DNA from: Gammaproteobacteria bacterium
GTDB lineage: Bacteria; Pseudomonadota; Gammaproteobacteria; Steroidobacterales; MnTg04
Assembly: GCA_027297845.1 (NCBI GenBank)
Contig: JAPUHG010000247.1
Span: 1-5,330, forward strand
Length of the DNA stretch: 5,330 nucleotides
Direction of reading: 5' to 3'
The notes under the pieces are model-generated. The model searched no databases, had not been told where the DNA came from, and was given only the letters and a program-made list of their open reading frames with translations. Numbering within the stretch: the stretch's first letter is position 1; each line of letters starts with the position of its first letter. A program made the position numbers and the translations under genes. Of this stretch, positions 1 through 5,330 are shown one piece after another.

Positions 1-159
1 GCCCGCGACGAGTTCACCCGCACCTATCTTTCCCAAATCCTGCAGATCACCGAAGGCAACGTCAGCCAGGCCGCCCGCCTGGCCAAAAGAAACCGTACCG
101 ATTTTTACAAACTGTTGGCCCGCCATGAACTCGAGCCAGACATGTTCAAGCCTGCTTAA
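1..159 (+). CDS. glrR: C-terminal fragment of sigma-54-dependent response regulator, GlrR-like (5' end outside window)
   Basis: The reading frame is open from the first base and ends in TAA, giving the last 52 residues of a protein whose start lies to the left. The fragment carries a Fis-type helix-turn-helix (residues about 13-43 of the fragment: EGNVSQAARLAKRNRTDFYK, then LLARHEL). The combination AARxAxRNRTxFYKLLxRHxL plus a short acidic/Phe tail (PDMFKPA) is what I recall of the end of GlrR (YfhA/QseF), the response regulator paired with GlrK. GlrR proteins have a receiver domain, an AAA+ sigma-54 activator domain and this DNA-binding end; only the last is visible here. In enterobacteria GlrR activates glmY and rpoE. 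Here the gene is convergent with prsR, with 5 nt between the two stop codons, and no obvious terminator separates them. Assignment to sigma-54 activators is firm; the exact GlrR orthology rests on about 50 residues. Confidence 0.8.
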   Translation, partial: ARDEFTRTYLSQILQITEGNVSQAARLAKRNRTDFYKLLARHELEPDMFKPA

Positions 160-164
160 CGACC

Positions 165-1544
165 TCAGGCATTGCTCTTGCCGTTCGCTATTTCGTGGCG
201 ATTCATCAGACTATAAAGCGTTGGCCTGGTTACGCCGAGCAATTTGGCCGCCTTTGCGACATTGCCACGTGCCACCGCTAGCGCTCTCCGCACCGCGTCT
301 TTTTCCGCCTGTCCACGCACCGCTTTCAGATTCAGCATCAGGCCGGACGATTCACTAGCGGGTATAGTCAGGCCAAGATCTTCCGCGGTAACCAGTTTTC
401 CGTCCACCATCACGCTGGCTGCCTTGATCTTGTTCTGCAACTCGCGAACATTGCCCGGCCAGGAGTATTCTTCCATCGCCTGAATCGCGTCTTCGCTAAA
501 GCGGCGACGCGGACTGCCCTGCTGCACGCTGAACTGCTCCAGCATCAGGTAGGCCAGTGCAGAGATATCTCCGCTGCGGTCTTTCAGCAAAGGCAGTTCG
601 ATCATTACCTCTGCGATCCGGTAATAAAGGTCCTCGCGAAACGAGCCCTTGCCAATCAGTTCCTGCAAGTTCTGGTTGGTTGCGCAGACCACGCGCACGT
701 CGATCGGGATCTCCTTTCGGCCGCCAATGCGTTCGATCGCCCGCTCCTGCAAAAAGCGCAGCATCTTGGCCTGCAACGCGGGCAGCATGTCACCGATTTC
801 ATCGAGGAACAATGTGCCGCCAGAAGCCATCTCGACCTTGCCCAGAGTTTGCTTGTAGGCACCGGTAAACGCACCCTTTTCGTGGCCGAACAATTCGCTT
901 TCCAGCAGGTTTTCAGGGATCGATGCGCAGTTGATCGCGACAAACGGTTGTGACTTGCGACCGCTGAGTTCGTGCACGGCCCGCGCCAGCAATTCCTTGC
1001 CGGTGCCGCTGGCGCCCAGGAGCAGCACTGAAACTTCGCTGGGCGCGACTTTCTCAACCATTCTGCAGACCTGCCGCATTTCCTTGCTGACCGCGATCAC
1101 ACCGTCGATCGGCATGCTTCCTCTCGCGTTCAGCAACCGCCGATTCTGCTCCTCGAGCTGCCACATGCGAAACGCCCGTTCGACCAGTAGCTTGAGCACA
1201 TCGGTATCGACCGGCTTGCGGTAAAAATCATAAGCCCCGAGACCGACCGAGCGGACCGCATTTTCGGTATCATGATTTCCGGTGATCACAATGACCTTGG
1301 TCTCGGGCGAGAGTATCAGGATTTCCTGCAGAGCCGCGATGCCTTCGCTGACGCCTTCGGCATCAGGTGGCAAGCCCAGGTCCTGCAGAACCACGGCAGG
1401 TTCGTCGCGCCGCAACTGCGCGATCGCCGACTCGCGGTCGCCGGCGAATGACAGTTCATAGTCATCGAAGCACCACTTGAGCTGCTTCTGTAGCCCCTTG
1501 TCGTCCTCGACGATCAGCAGTCTATTGTTTTCATCTTTTGCCAT
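165..1544 (-). CDS. prsR: PrsR: PEP-CTERM/XrtA-system sigma-54-dependent response regulator
   Basis: The 459-residue protein is a bacterial enhancer-binding protein of usual family length. The receiver domain (about 7-125) has the acidic cluster E13-D14-D15, phospho-acceptor D55 (VVLQDLGLP), T88 and K110-P111. The central AAA+ domain (about 147-375) has Walker A GASGTGKE (177-184), the sigma-54 contact loop GAFTGA (224-229), Walker B TLFLDE (244-249), FREDLYYRI (302-310, arginine-finger region) and WPGNVREL (362-369). The Fis-type helix-turn-helix spans about 412-450 (RGNVAKAAKLLGVTRPTLY). No key residue is missing. The N-terminal style LLIVEDDKGLQKQLKW and linkage to prsK point to PrsR, which with RpoN activates PEP-CTERM and exopolysaccharide genes. 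ATG is preceded by the purine-rich AAGAGTGAG, a good ribosome-binding site. The gene starts 20 nt after the prsK stop, so the two are almost surely cotranscribed. Its stop is 5 nt from that of the convergent GlrR-like gene. Confidence 0.95.
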   Translation of the reverse strand: MAKDENNRLLIVEDDKGLQKQLKWCFDDYELSFAGDRESAIAQLRRDEPAVVLQDLGLPPDAEGVSEGIAALQEILILSPETKVIVITGNHDTENAVRSVGLGAYDFYRKPVDTDVLKLLVERAFRMWQLEEQNRRLLNARGSMPIDGVIAVSKEMRQVCRMVEKVAPSEVSVLLLGASGTGKELLARAVHELSGRKSQPFVAINCASIPENLLESELFGHEKGAFTGAYKQTLGKVEMASGGTLFLDEIGDMLPALQAKMLRFLQERAIERIGGRKEIPIDVRVVCATNQNLQELIGKGSFREDLYYRIAEVMIELPLLKDRSGDISALAYLMLEQFSVQQGSPRRRFSEDAIQAMEEYSWPGNVRELQNKIKAASVMVDGKLVTAEDLGLTIPASESSGLMLNLKAVRGQAEKDAVRRALAVARGNVAKAAKLLGVTRPTLYSLMNRHEIANGKSNA

Positions 1545-1564
1545 AGACTCACTCTTGTGTTTGC

Positions 1565-3673
1565 TCAGCCGGTGCCGGTCAGGCCGTTGCTGTCATATCT
1601 GCCGAACGGAGCAGAAACCGCGCCGAGCTGGTTGTCCTCGTCACTCAGCGGGATCAGGATTTCAAAACAGGTTCCACTACCGGGCTCCGAATACACGTTG
1701 ACCTGCCCTCCTAGCATCTGCGTGTAGTCACGCACCTGGTAGGCGCCTATGCCCATCCCCTTAGTTCCCTTGGTGCTGTCGAACGGCTTGAACAATCGTT
1801 CGCGAATGAACTCTTCATCAATGCCGCAGCCGCTGTCTTCGACCAGCAGGCAGGCGCACGAATTGCGTCTGAGGATCTCGATGCGTACGCTGCCGTCGTC
1901 GTCGGTCGCATCCTGGGCGTTGCGAATCAGGTGTTCGAGTATCTGCACCAAGCGGCCGGAGTCCGCTTTCACAACCACCGATTCCTCACAACTATTTAAC
2001 TCGGGAACCGGGCGCCCCTCTGTGCATCGGCGGATCGCCCGCTCGGCGGCTTCCCGCAGTTCCATGCTCTCGACCTGCTCCTGCGCCTCACCATGACGCA
2101 ACTGATTCATCAGCCGGTTCATTCGGTCCACCGAGTTGGCGACCGTCTCGATCATGTCGTCGACGAATTCCGGGTTTGCCTTGTGTTTTTTAGCGTTACC
2201 GACCAGCAGCGACAGCTGCGCGATCAGGTTTTTGATGTCGTGCATGATGAAAGCGGTCAGCCGATGATAGGCATCGAACTGGCGGCTTTCGGTGAGCCGC
2301 TCATCGACTTCATGGTGGGCGATGTGAGTAGCAAGCTGGCGCCCTGCTGTTTTCAACAAGTCGCGGTCTTCGTAATCCAGACTCTCGGTCCGTTGCCCGG
2401 CATGCAGCACGACAAAACCTGTCAGTTTCTCGCCGAGCAGCAAGGGCACGATCAGTGCCGTGGCCGTGTCCCTGATCAGACAATTCGGCATCGCCAGGTT
2501 GGCGTAGTTTCCCGGGTGCCGGCGCCACTCCTCTATTTCGATGATCCAGTGCCGGTCGTTCAGAAACTCGATCAGGCTGTCGTCCTCGCGCAAGGATTCC
2601 GAAATGTTCTCGATACCGACGCAAGCGCGGCAGTCATAGATTTTCCGGGTTTCGTCATAAAGCCAGAGACTGCCGCTATCGCTGCCGACGATGTGCGATA
2701 AGGCCCGCACGGGCATCGCAAACAGGTCGCGGCCTTCCAACTGCGTCGTCATCACCGCGGTCAGCCGCAGCCATTCTTCACGATAATCGAACTTGTTGCG
2801 GTAAAAGCGCTTGACCAGAAAAACCCGCAGCCGGCCGTGCAGGGCGCCACTGGTCAGCAAGGTCATCAGCACGCCGATGGCACCGGCGACAAAAACAATC
2901 TGGACGACACCTCCCCAGTCACCGCCGAACAACCGGATGTAATAAGCGCCGGCCAACATCGTGACCAGGTAGATGCCGACGGCGGTCAGGGTCGTGGAAT
3001 AGAAAACGACATGCCGGGAAATAAACAATTCCAGCGACAGGTTTGGCTTGCGCCGCACGGCCAGGGCCAAGAACGGCATCAGCATCGCGTTGACCAGGCC
3101 ACGCGCGTTCCAGGCATCGGTGGAAATCGCCTTGAACAGGAACGCCTGCGAGTAAAGAAACAGGTCGTAGGCGAACAAACCGCCGATGGCGAACAGGATG
3201 TATTTCAGAGCCGGCCGGGTCTGCGCCGGTGCGTTGCGGTAGATCTGTTCAATCAGGATCAGGCCCGTCAGCGCAACCAAAAGGCCACCCGGCACCATCA
3301 CCAGACCGCTAGTGGCCGTGGATGACCCCGAGCTTTGCCACCACAGCAATAACGCTATCGCCAGTCCACTCACCCAGGTCGTATGGGCCAGCCGCCGGGT
3401 CAGCCTGGATACGCCCACGGCTGCGGAGAGGTTGCACAGGTACATGATCCAGACGCCGTCGCGGAGAAACTCGGTGGTCACAATACCGGCCAGCGGTACC
3501 GCTCCGGATTTTGCCTGAATGGCAATCAGCGTGGCCCAGATAACCGTGACAAAGCTTGCCCCGATCAGCAGCCCGCCTTGCAGTCGGCCGCGCCATGACG
3601 TCAGAAGCAAGACCGCGAGAATGCCAAAAAGGCCGGCGGCCAGGGCGTAGCTGACTGTGCCGAAACTGTTCAC
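1565..3673 (-). CDS. prsK: PrsK: membrane sensor histidine kinase of the XrtA/PEP-CTERM system
   Basis: The 702-residue kinase has an N-terminal block of about eight or nine hydrophobic helices (roughly residues 6-277), a GAF-like domain (about 308-450) and a C-terminal kinase core. Kinase motifs: H-box FIMHDIKN with phospho-histidine H478, N-box HLIRNAQDA with N585, G1 box VEDSGCGID (D613), F box LFKPFDSTK (628-635), G2 region GTKGMGIGAY (636-645) and GSGTCFEI near the end. This layout and the opening FGTVSYALAA...LTSWRGRLQG are typical of PrsK, partner of PrsR. The signal sensed is not known. The start is GTG. Between an in-frame TAA about 50 nt upstream and the first membrane helix it is the only usable start codon, and family members begin at the same point. 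Its ribosome-binding site is weak (AGGCG about 8-12 nt before). The last residues after LSDED form a nonconserved-looking tail. It lies immediately upstream of prsR and probably defines a two-gene operon. Confidence 0.95.
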   Translation of the reverse strand: MNSFGTVSYALAAGLFGILAVLLLTSWRGRLQGGLLIGASFVTVIWATLIAIQAKSGAVPLAGIVTTEFLRDGVWIMYLCNLSAAVGVSRLTRRLAHTTWVSGLAIALLLWWQSSGSSTATSGLVMVPGGLLVALTGLILIEQIYRNAPAQTRPALKYILFAIGGLFAYDLFLYSQAFLFKAISTDAWNARGLVNAMLMPFLALAVRRKPNLSLELFISRHVVFYSTTLTAVGIYLVTMLAGAYYIRLFGGDWGGVVQIVFVAGAIGVLMTLLTSGALHGRLRVFLVKRFYRNKFDYREEWLRLTAVMTTQLEGRDLFAMPVRALSHIVGSDSGSLWLYDETRKIYDCRACVGIENISESLREDDSLIEFLNDRHWIIEIEEWRRHPGNYANLAMPNCLIRDTATALIVPLLLGEKLTGFVVLHAGQRTESLDYEDRDLLKTAGRQLATHIAHHEVDERLTESRQFDAYHRLTAFIMHDIKNLIAQLSLLVGNAKKHKANPEFVDDMIETVANSVDRMNRLMNQLRHGEAQEQVESMELREAAERAIRRCTEGRPVPELNSCEESVVVKADSGRLVQILEHLIRNAQDATDDDGSVRIEILRRNSCACLLVEDSGCGIDEEFIRERLFKPFDSTKGTKGMGIGAYQVRDYTQMLGGQVNVYSEPGSGTCFEILIPLSDEDNQLGAVSAPFGRYDSNGLTGTG

Positions 3674-3727
3674 CGCGAATCGCCTATTGCCCCCATAATC
3701 AGCGCGCCTCTTTGCCGAGGATTACTA

Positions 3728-3749
3728 ATTCCGCGGTTTGCAACGGAAT
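3728..3749. promoter_or_regulatory. Imperfect-spacer dyad upstream of prsK (possible operator)
   Basis: ATTCCG at 3728-3733 and its exact reverse complement CGGAAT at 3744-3749 flank a 10-nt spacer, making a 22-bp dyad 55-76 nt before the prsK GTG. The two-arm spacing of one to two helical turns fits a dimeric regulator, and the position lies between a possible prsK promoter and the start codon. A 6-bp dyad can occur by chance in a gap of this size, and I do not recognise a specific regulator for it. Confidence 0.2.
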
Positions 3750-3770
3750 CATCAGGTGACTGAATATCCG

Positions 3771-3799
3771 AATCGACAAAATCGGTCCCCAAACGTCAA
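3771..3799 (-). promoter_or_regulatory. Possible sigma-70-type promoter of prsK-prsR
   Basis: Reading the minus strand, TTGACG (3799-3794, five of six bases of the -35 consensus) is followed after 17 nt by TCGATT (3776-3771, three of six but keeping the first T, the fourth A and the last T). It lies just after the intrinsic terminator and about 100 nt before the prsK start. That is where a promoter would be needed, because transcription arriving from upstream should stop at the terminator. The -10 match is poor and this is only the best candidate by eye. No sigma-54 -24/-12 element was found in this stretch. Confidence 0.25.
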
Positions 3800-3808
3800 T
3801 CGATTGCC

Positions 3809-3849
3809 AAAAACAAACGCTCAGCAACCACCATGCGGTCGCTGAGCGT
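3809..3849 (-). terminator. Strong Rho-independent terminator, minus strand
   Basis: On the minus strand ACGCTCAGC (3849-3841) pairs perfectly with GCTGAGCGT (3825-3817). The pairing continues inward through GACC/GGTT with one G-U pair, giving a 13-bp stem around a 7-nt loop (GCATGGT). The stem is followed at once by TTGTTTTT (3816-3809). On the plus strand no T-run follows the hairpin, so it works in one direction only. It sits about 135 nt upstream of the prsK start and about 370 nt downstream of the MATE stop, with no protein gene directly before it. It must end either a long MATE 3' UTR or a separate noncoding transcript. Confidence 0.8.
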
Positions 3850-3906
3850 CCATGCCTTGTGCACATCGGCCACCTGTCCCTGGAGGCAAATGACAGCGAA
3901 ACAGAC
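3809..3906 (-). ncRNA. Candidate CRP-controlled small RNA ending at the intrinsic terminator
   Basis: This is inferred, not recognised as a known RNA family. The 3' end is set by the strong terminator. The 5' end is placed near 3906 because a -10-like TACGCT (3916-3911) lies exactly where a class II CRP-dependent promoter would have it relative to the TGTGA-N6-TCACA site centred at 3945.5. The predicted RNA is about 95-100 nt and begins with a largely unpaired part containing TTTGCCTCC (around 3890-3882). This is a CCUCC stretch that could pair with Shine-Dalgarno sequences, as many trans-acting small RNAs do. No ORF of note lies inside. An alternative longer transcript could start from TATAAA (4066-4061), giving about 245 nt. 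The terminator could also simply end MATE transcription. Confidence 0.3.
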
Positions 3907-3910
3907 TGCG

Positions 3911-3916
3911 AGCGTA
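3911..3916 (-). promoter_or_regulatory. Possible -10 element (TACGCT) of the candidate small RNA
   Basis: Minus-strand TACGCT keeps the three most important -10 positions (TA at the start and the final T). It starts 29.5 bp from the centre of the CRP-type site, which is the spacing of a class II activated promoter (site centred at -41.5). There is no good -35 hexamer, as expected for a CRP-dependent promoter. On the plus strand no -10-like hexamer occurs at the class I or class II distance, so the minus direction is favoured. Confidence 0.25.
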
Positions 3917-3937
3917 GGTTGCTACGAGCTATCGTTT

Positions 3938-3953
3938 TGTGACGCAGGTCACA
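3938..3953. promoter_or_regulatory. CRP/Vfr-type binding site
   Basis: TGTGA-CGCAGG-TCACA is a perfect match to the conserved half-sites of the cAMP receptor protein family, with the correct 6-nt spacer. The right flank continues as TCACATTT, the same as the extended E. coli consensus, while the left flank is TTT instead of AAA. Proteobacterial CRP/Vfr homologues recognise this motif; FNR-type sites would read TTGAT-N4-ATCAA and do not fit. It lies 265 nt upstream of the prsK start, too far for direct class I or II activation of prsK, and on the other side of the terminator. Its target is more likely a transcript starting inside the gap. Confidence 0.55.
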
Positions 3954-4138
3954 TTTGGTCTAGCCAAATCGTTGGAGAGCCAGGCAAATTCACTGTGCGG
4001 CGATCGCCGGCCCTGAAGCCCGCGTGTTTTCTACAGTCAGTCGCTACTGTATGCAGGTCTTTTATACCACGAGGCGTCGCTTTTTGGCGACATATCAACA
4101 TATTAACGGTACTTATTAATTATTATGTTAAGGGTGTA

Positions 4139-4219
4139 AAAACGGGGACAGATTTATTTTTCGGTCACTGTTATCAAAGATTGGCTAAAATTCTAAAAAA
4201 ATAAATCTGTCCCCGTTTT
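4139..4219. repeat. 81-bp inverted-repeat mini-element (GGGGACAGATTTATTTT type)
   Basis: AAAACGGGGACAGATTTATTTTT at 4139-4161 recurs as a perfect reverse complement at 4197-4219, giving 23-bp arms around a 35-nt core (4162-4196) with no ORF. From memory, this same arm sequence is scattered through many proteobacterial genomes, often at gene ends and around IS200-like (Y1, REP-associated) transposase genes. I therefore read it as a small non-autonomous element or REP-like repeat. No transposase is present in the window. It directly abuts the MATE gene: the outermost bases provide the last two bases of its TAA stop. As RNA in either direction it would fold into a long hairpin and could act as a 3' stabiliser or terminator for the MATE transcript. 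Confidence 0.75.
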
Positions 4220-5330
4220 AGACGCTGATATCCGCCCAGCGCCCTCCCCGCCAGAAACCCAGGAAAACCATCGCCTGCGCCGATCGATACACGCCCTGCA
4301 ACACCCATATCCCCACCAATCCCAGACCGAGAACCGGCCCGGCGAGATAAGCCAGCGGCAGGAACAGCAGCCATTGCGCCGACACCGAGACCACCATGAC
4401 CCGCCGCGCATCCCCCGCGCCCAGCAACCCATGCATCAAGATCAGGCTGACCGCTTCCAGCGCCATCAGCAGGCCGACCAGCCGCATCGGAATTTGCGCG
4501 AGTTCGATTGTCGATGGATCGTGCAGGAAGATCCACAGGATCAGGTTTGGCGTCAGCCACATCGGGATGCCCAGAGTACCCAAGGCAACCATACCAACCT
4601 TGGTCACATCCCAGCCCCATTGGCGGGCATCCGCCACATTGCCCCGGCCCAGCGCCTGCCCGACCAGCGTCGCTGCGGCCAGGCCAAAACCGATGCCCGG
4701 CAATATCGCGACCAGGGTTACATTGATCAGGACGTTGGCCGCCGCCAGTTCCGGCGTCCCCACCTGCCCGATAATCCAGAATGTCGCGGTAAAACCGGCC
4801 GCAAAAAACAACTGCTGCAAACTGCTGGGCAACGACAGCCGGACCAGGCTGAAAACTTCGGCACGGCTTGGCAGCCCATGCAAGAAACCGTTGCCCTTGG
4901 CGTGACGCAAGCCGAGGAAAAAATAAATCCCGGTACCAGCCATCATCGCAATCGCCGATGCCAGGCCGGCGCCGTAGGCGCCCAGCGCCGGCGCTCCGAA
5001 ATTACCGAATATCAGCACATAGTTCAAAAAGATATTCAGCCCGTGCATGACCACCAGCGTGCCCATATACAAACGCGCGTGATCGACCGCGTTCCAGTAG
5101 CCGCGGAACGAGTAATTCATGCCGACGAAAATGATCGCGAGCGTACGCACCTGCAAATAGGGAACGCCCTGCTCGATGACCTCCGGATCGGCAATCAGGT
5201 ACGGGTAAATATAAGGGGTCAGGAAATACCAGAAGGCCGAAATGACCGGCGCGGCAATCAGTACGATCAATAAGGCGGCGTTGAGCGGTACCGCCAGCCG
5301 GTCGAAGCGCCCTTCTCCTTTGCGCCGCGA
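4218..5330 (-). CDS. MATE-family multidrug/cation efflux transporter (N-terminus outside window)
   Basis: The frame is open to the right edge, so the 370 residues here are a 5'-truncated protein; family members are about 440-470 residues, so some 80-100 are missing. An internal TTG at 5270-5268 is not a likely start, since coding continues upstream with FDRLAVPLNAAL, which looks like the loop and helix leading into TM3. About ten hydrophobic helices (TM3-TM12) follow. Family signs are PYLQVRTLAI and FRGYWNA in the first half, the pseudo-repeat VGQALGRGNVADAR in the second half and HGLLGAGDARR near TM10-11. MATE proteins are inner-membrane antiporters that export cationic drugs and metabolites using H+ or Na+ gradients; substrate and coupling ion cannot be told here. 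The protein ends RWADISV, and its TAA overlaps the arm of the adjacent inverted-repeat element. Confidence 0.9.
   Translation of the reverse strand, partial: SRRKGEGRFDRLAVPLNAALLIVLIAAPVISAFWYFLTPYIYPYLIADPEVIEQGVPYLQVRTLAIIFVGMNYSFRGYWNAVDHARLYMGTLVVMHGLNIFLNYVLIFGNFGAPALGAYGAGLASAIAMMAGTGIYFFLGLRHAKGNGFLHGLPSRAEVFSLVRLSLPSSLQQLFFAAGFTATFWIIGQVGTPELAAANVLINVTLVAILPGIGFGLAAATLVGQALGRGNVADARQWGWDVTKVGMVALGTLGIPMWLTPNLILWIFLHDPSTIELAQIPMRLVGLLMALEAVSLILMHGLLGAGDARRVMVVSVSAQWLLFLPLAYLAGPVLGLGLVGIWVLQGVYRSAQAMVFLGFWRGGRWADISV

Larger units (their letters stand above)
3674..4217. other. Structured intergenic region between prsK and the MATE gene
   Basis: No convincing protein gene is seen in these 544 bases. 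From prsK outward it holds a possible prsK promoter (3771-3799), a 22-bp dyad (3728-3749), a minus-strand intrinsic terminator (3809-3849), a candidate small RNA upstream of it, a perfect TGTGA-N6-TCACA site (3938-3953), several short palindromes (3913-3926, 3953-3969, 3998-4009, 4032-4051, 4076-4091), an AT-rich stretch (about 4091-4140) and an 81-bp inverted-repeat element (4139-4219). The base composition is clearly more AT-rich than the flanking genes, most of all in the last 130 bases. Both flanking genes are on the minus strand, so the upstream sequences of prsK lie here. Confidence 0.8.

Noticed and set aside
3794..3810. Sigma-54-like sequence TTGGCAATCGATTGACG on the minus strand upstream of prsK
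   Set aside because: The GG and GC dinucleotides needed at -24 and -12 are not at the required spacing (the -12 position reads AC), so it should not be a functional RpoN promoter.
3998..4009. CGGCGATCGCCG 12-bp palindrome containing GCGATCGC (HIP1-like)
   Set aside because: HIP1 is abundant in cyanobacteria, which this window is not. A single copy in GC-rich DNA is unremarkable.
4061..4066. TATAAA on the minus strand as a -10 element
   Set aside because: A good -10 but only a four-of-six -35 (TCGCCA at 18 nt) is available. I kept it only as an alternative start for the candidate transcript, not as a feature.
3890..4204. Plus-strand ORF of 104 codons with GGAGG three bases before its ATG (longer version from 3833)
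   Set aside because: The spacing from GGAGG is short, the third-position GC is lower than in the neighbouring genes, it runs across the CRP palindrome and through both arms of the repeat element to its stop, and the protein resembles nothing I know. It is most likely a chance frame.
4174..4620. Minus-strand ORFs overlapping the MATE gene in other frames, and long plus-strand ORFs opposite prsK and MATE
   Set aside because: They are shadows of strong coding frames in GC-rich DNA, with low-complexity or Arg/Gln/His-rich translations and no domain signs.
5268..5270. TTG as the start codon of the MATE gene
   Set aside because: The same frame stays open for 20 more codons to the window edge with family-like sequence, and the protein would lack its first membrane helices, so the true start is outside.

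Overview
The window reads as chromosomal DNA of a Gram-negative proteobacterium, most likely a gamma- or betaproteobacterium. The reasons are the PrsK/PrsR pair of the XrtA/PEP-CTERM exopolysaccharide system, a GlrR-type C-terminus, a MATE exporter, a consensus CRP-type half-site pair, and GC-rich coding DNA next to a more AT-rich intergenic region. Lineage is inferred from gene content and was not tested by search.

Layout. At the left edge (1-159, + strand) is the C-terminal end of a sigma-54-dependent response regulator, most like GlrR. Five bases after its stop, and convergent with it, lies a minus-strand operon. The histidine kinase gene prsK (3673 to 1565, GTG start) comes first, and 20 nt later the response regulator gene prsR (1544 to 165). 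Both proteins keep all the residues expected for phosphotransfer, and PrsR keeps the Walker A, Walker B and GAFTGA motifs needed to activate sigma-54 RNA polymerase. From family knowledge, PrsK senses an unknown envelope or cytoplasmic signal and phosphorylates PrsR. PrsR with RpoN then switches on PEP-CTERM protein and exopolysaccharide genes. Those targets (xrtA, eps genes, PEP-CTERM substrates) are not in this window.

At the right edge (4218-5330, minus strand) is a MATE-family multidrug/cation exporter whose first TM segments lie beyond the window.

The 544-nt gap between prsK and the MATE gene (3674-4217) has no convincing protein gene but is rich in structure. It holds (a) an 81-bp inverted-repeat element with perfect 23-bp arms abutting the MATE stop codon, of the GGGGACAGATTTATTTT type often seen near IS200-like/REP-associated transposases; (b) a perfect TGTGA-N6-TCACA site; (c) a strong minus-strand intrinsic terminator about 130 nt upstream of prsK; and (d) several smaller dyads. 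The terminator has no gene directly before it. It sits about 100 nt downstream of a -10-like hexamer placed exactly where a class II CRP promoter would have it. The best candidate for something undescribed here is therefore a short CRP-controlled small RNA (about 3906 to 3809, minus strand). That is inference and needs RNA data.
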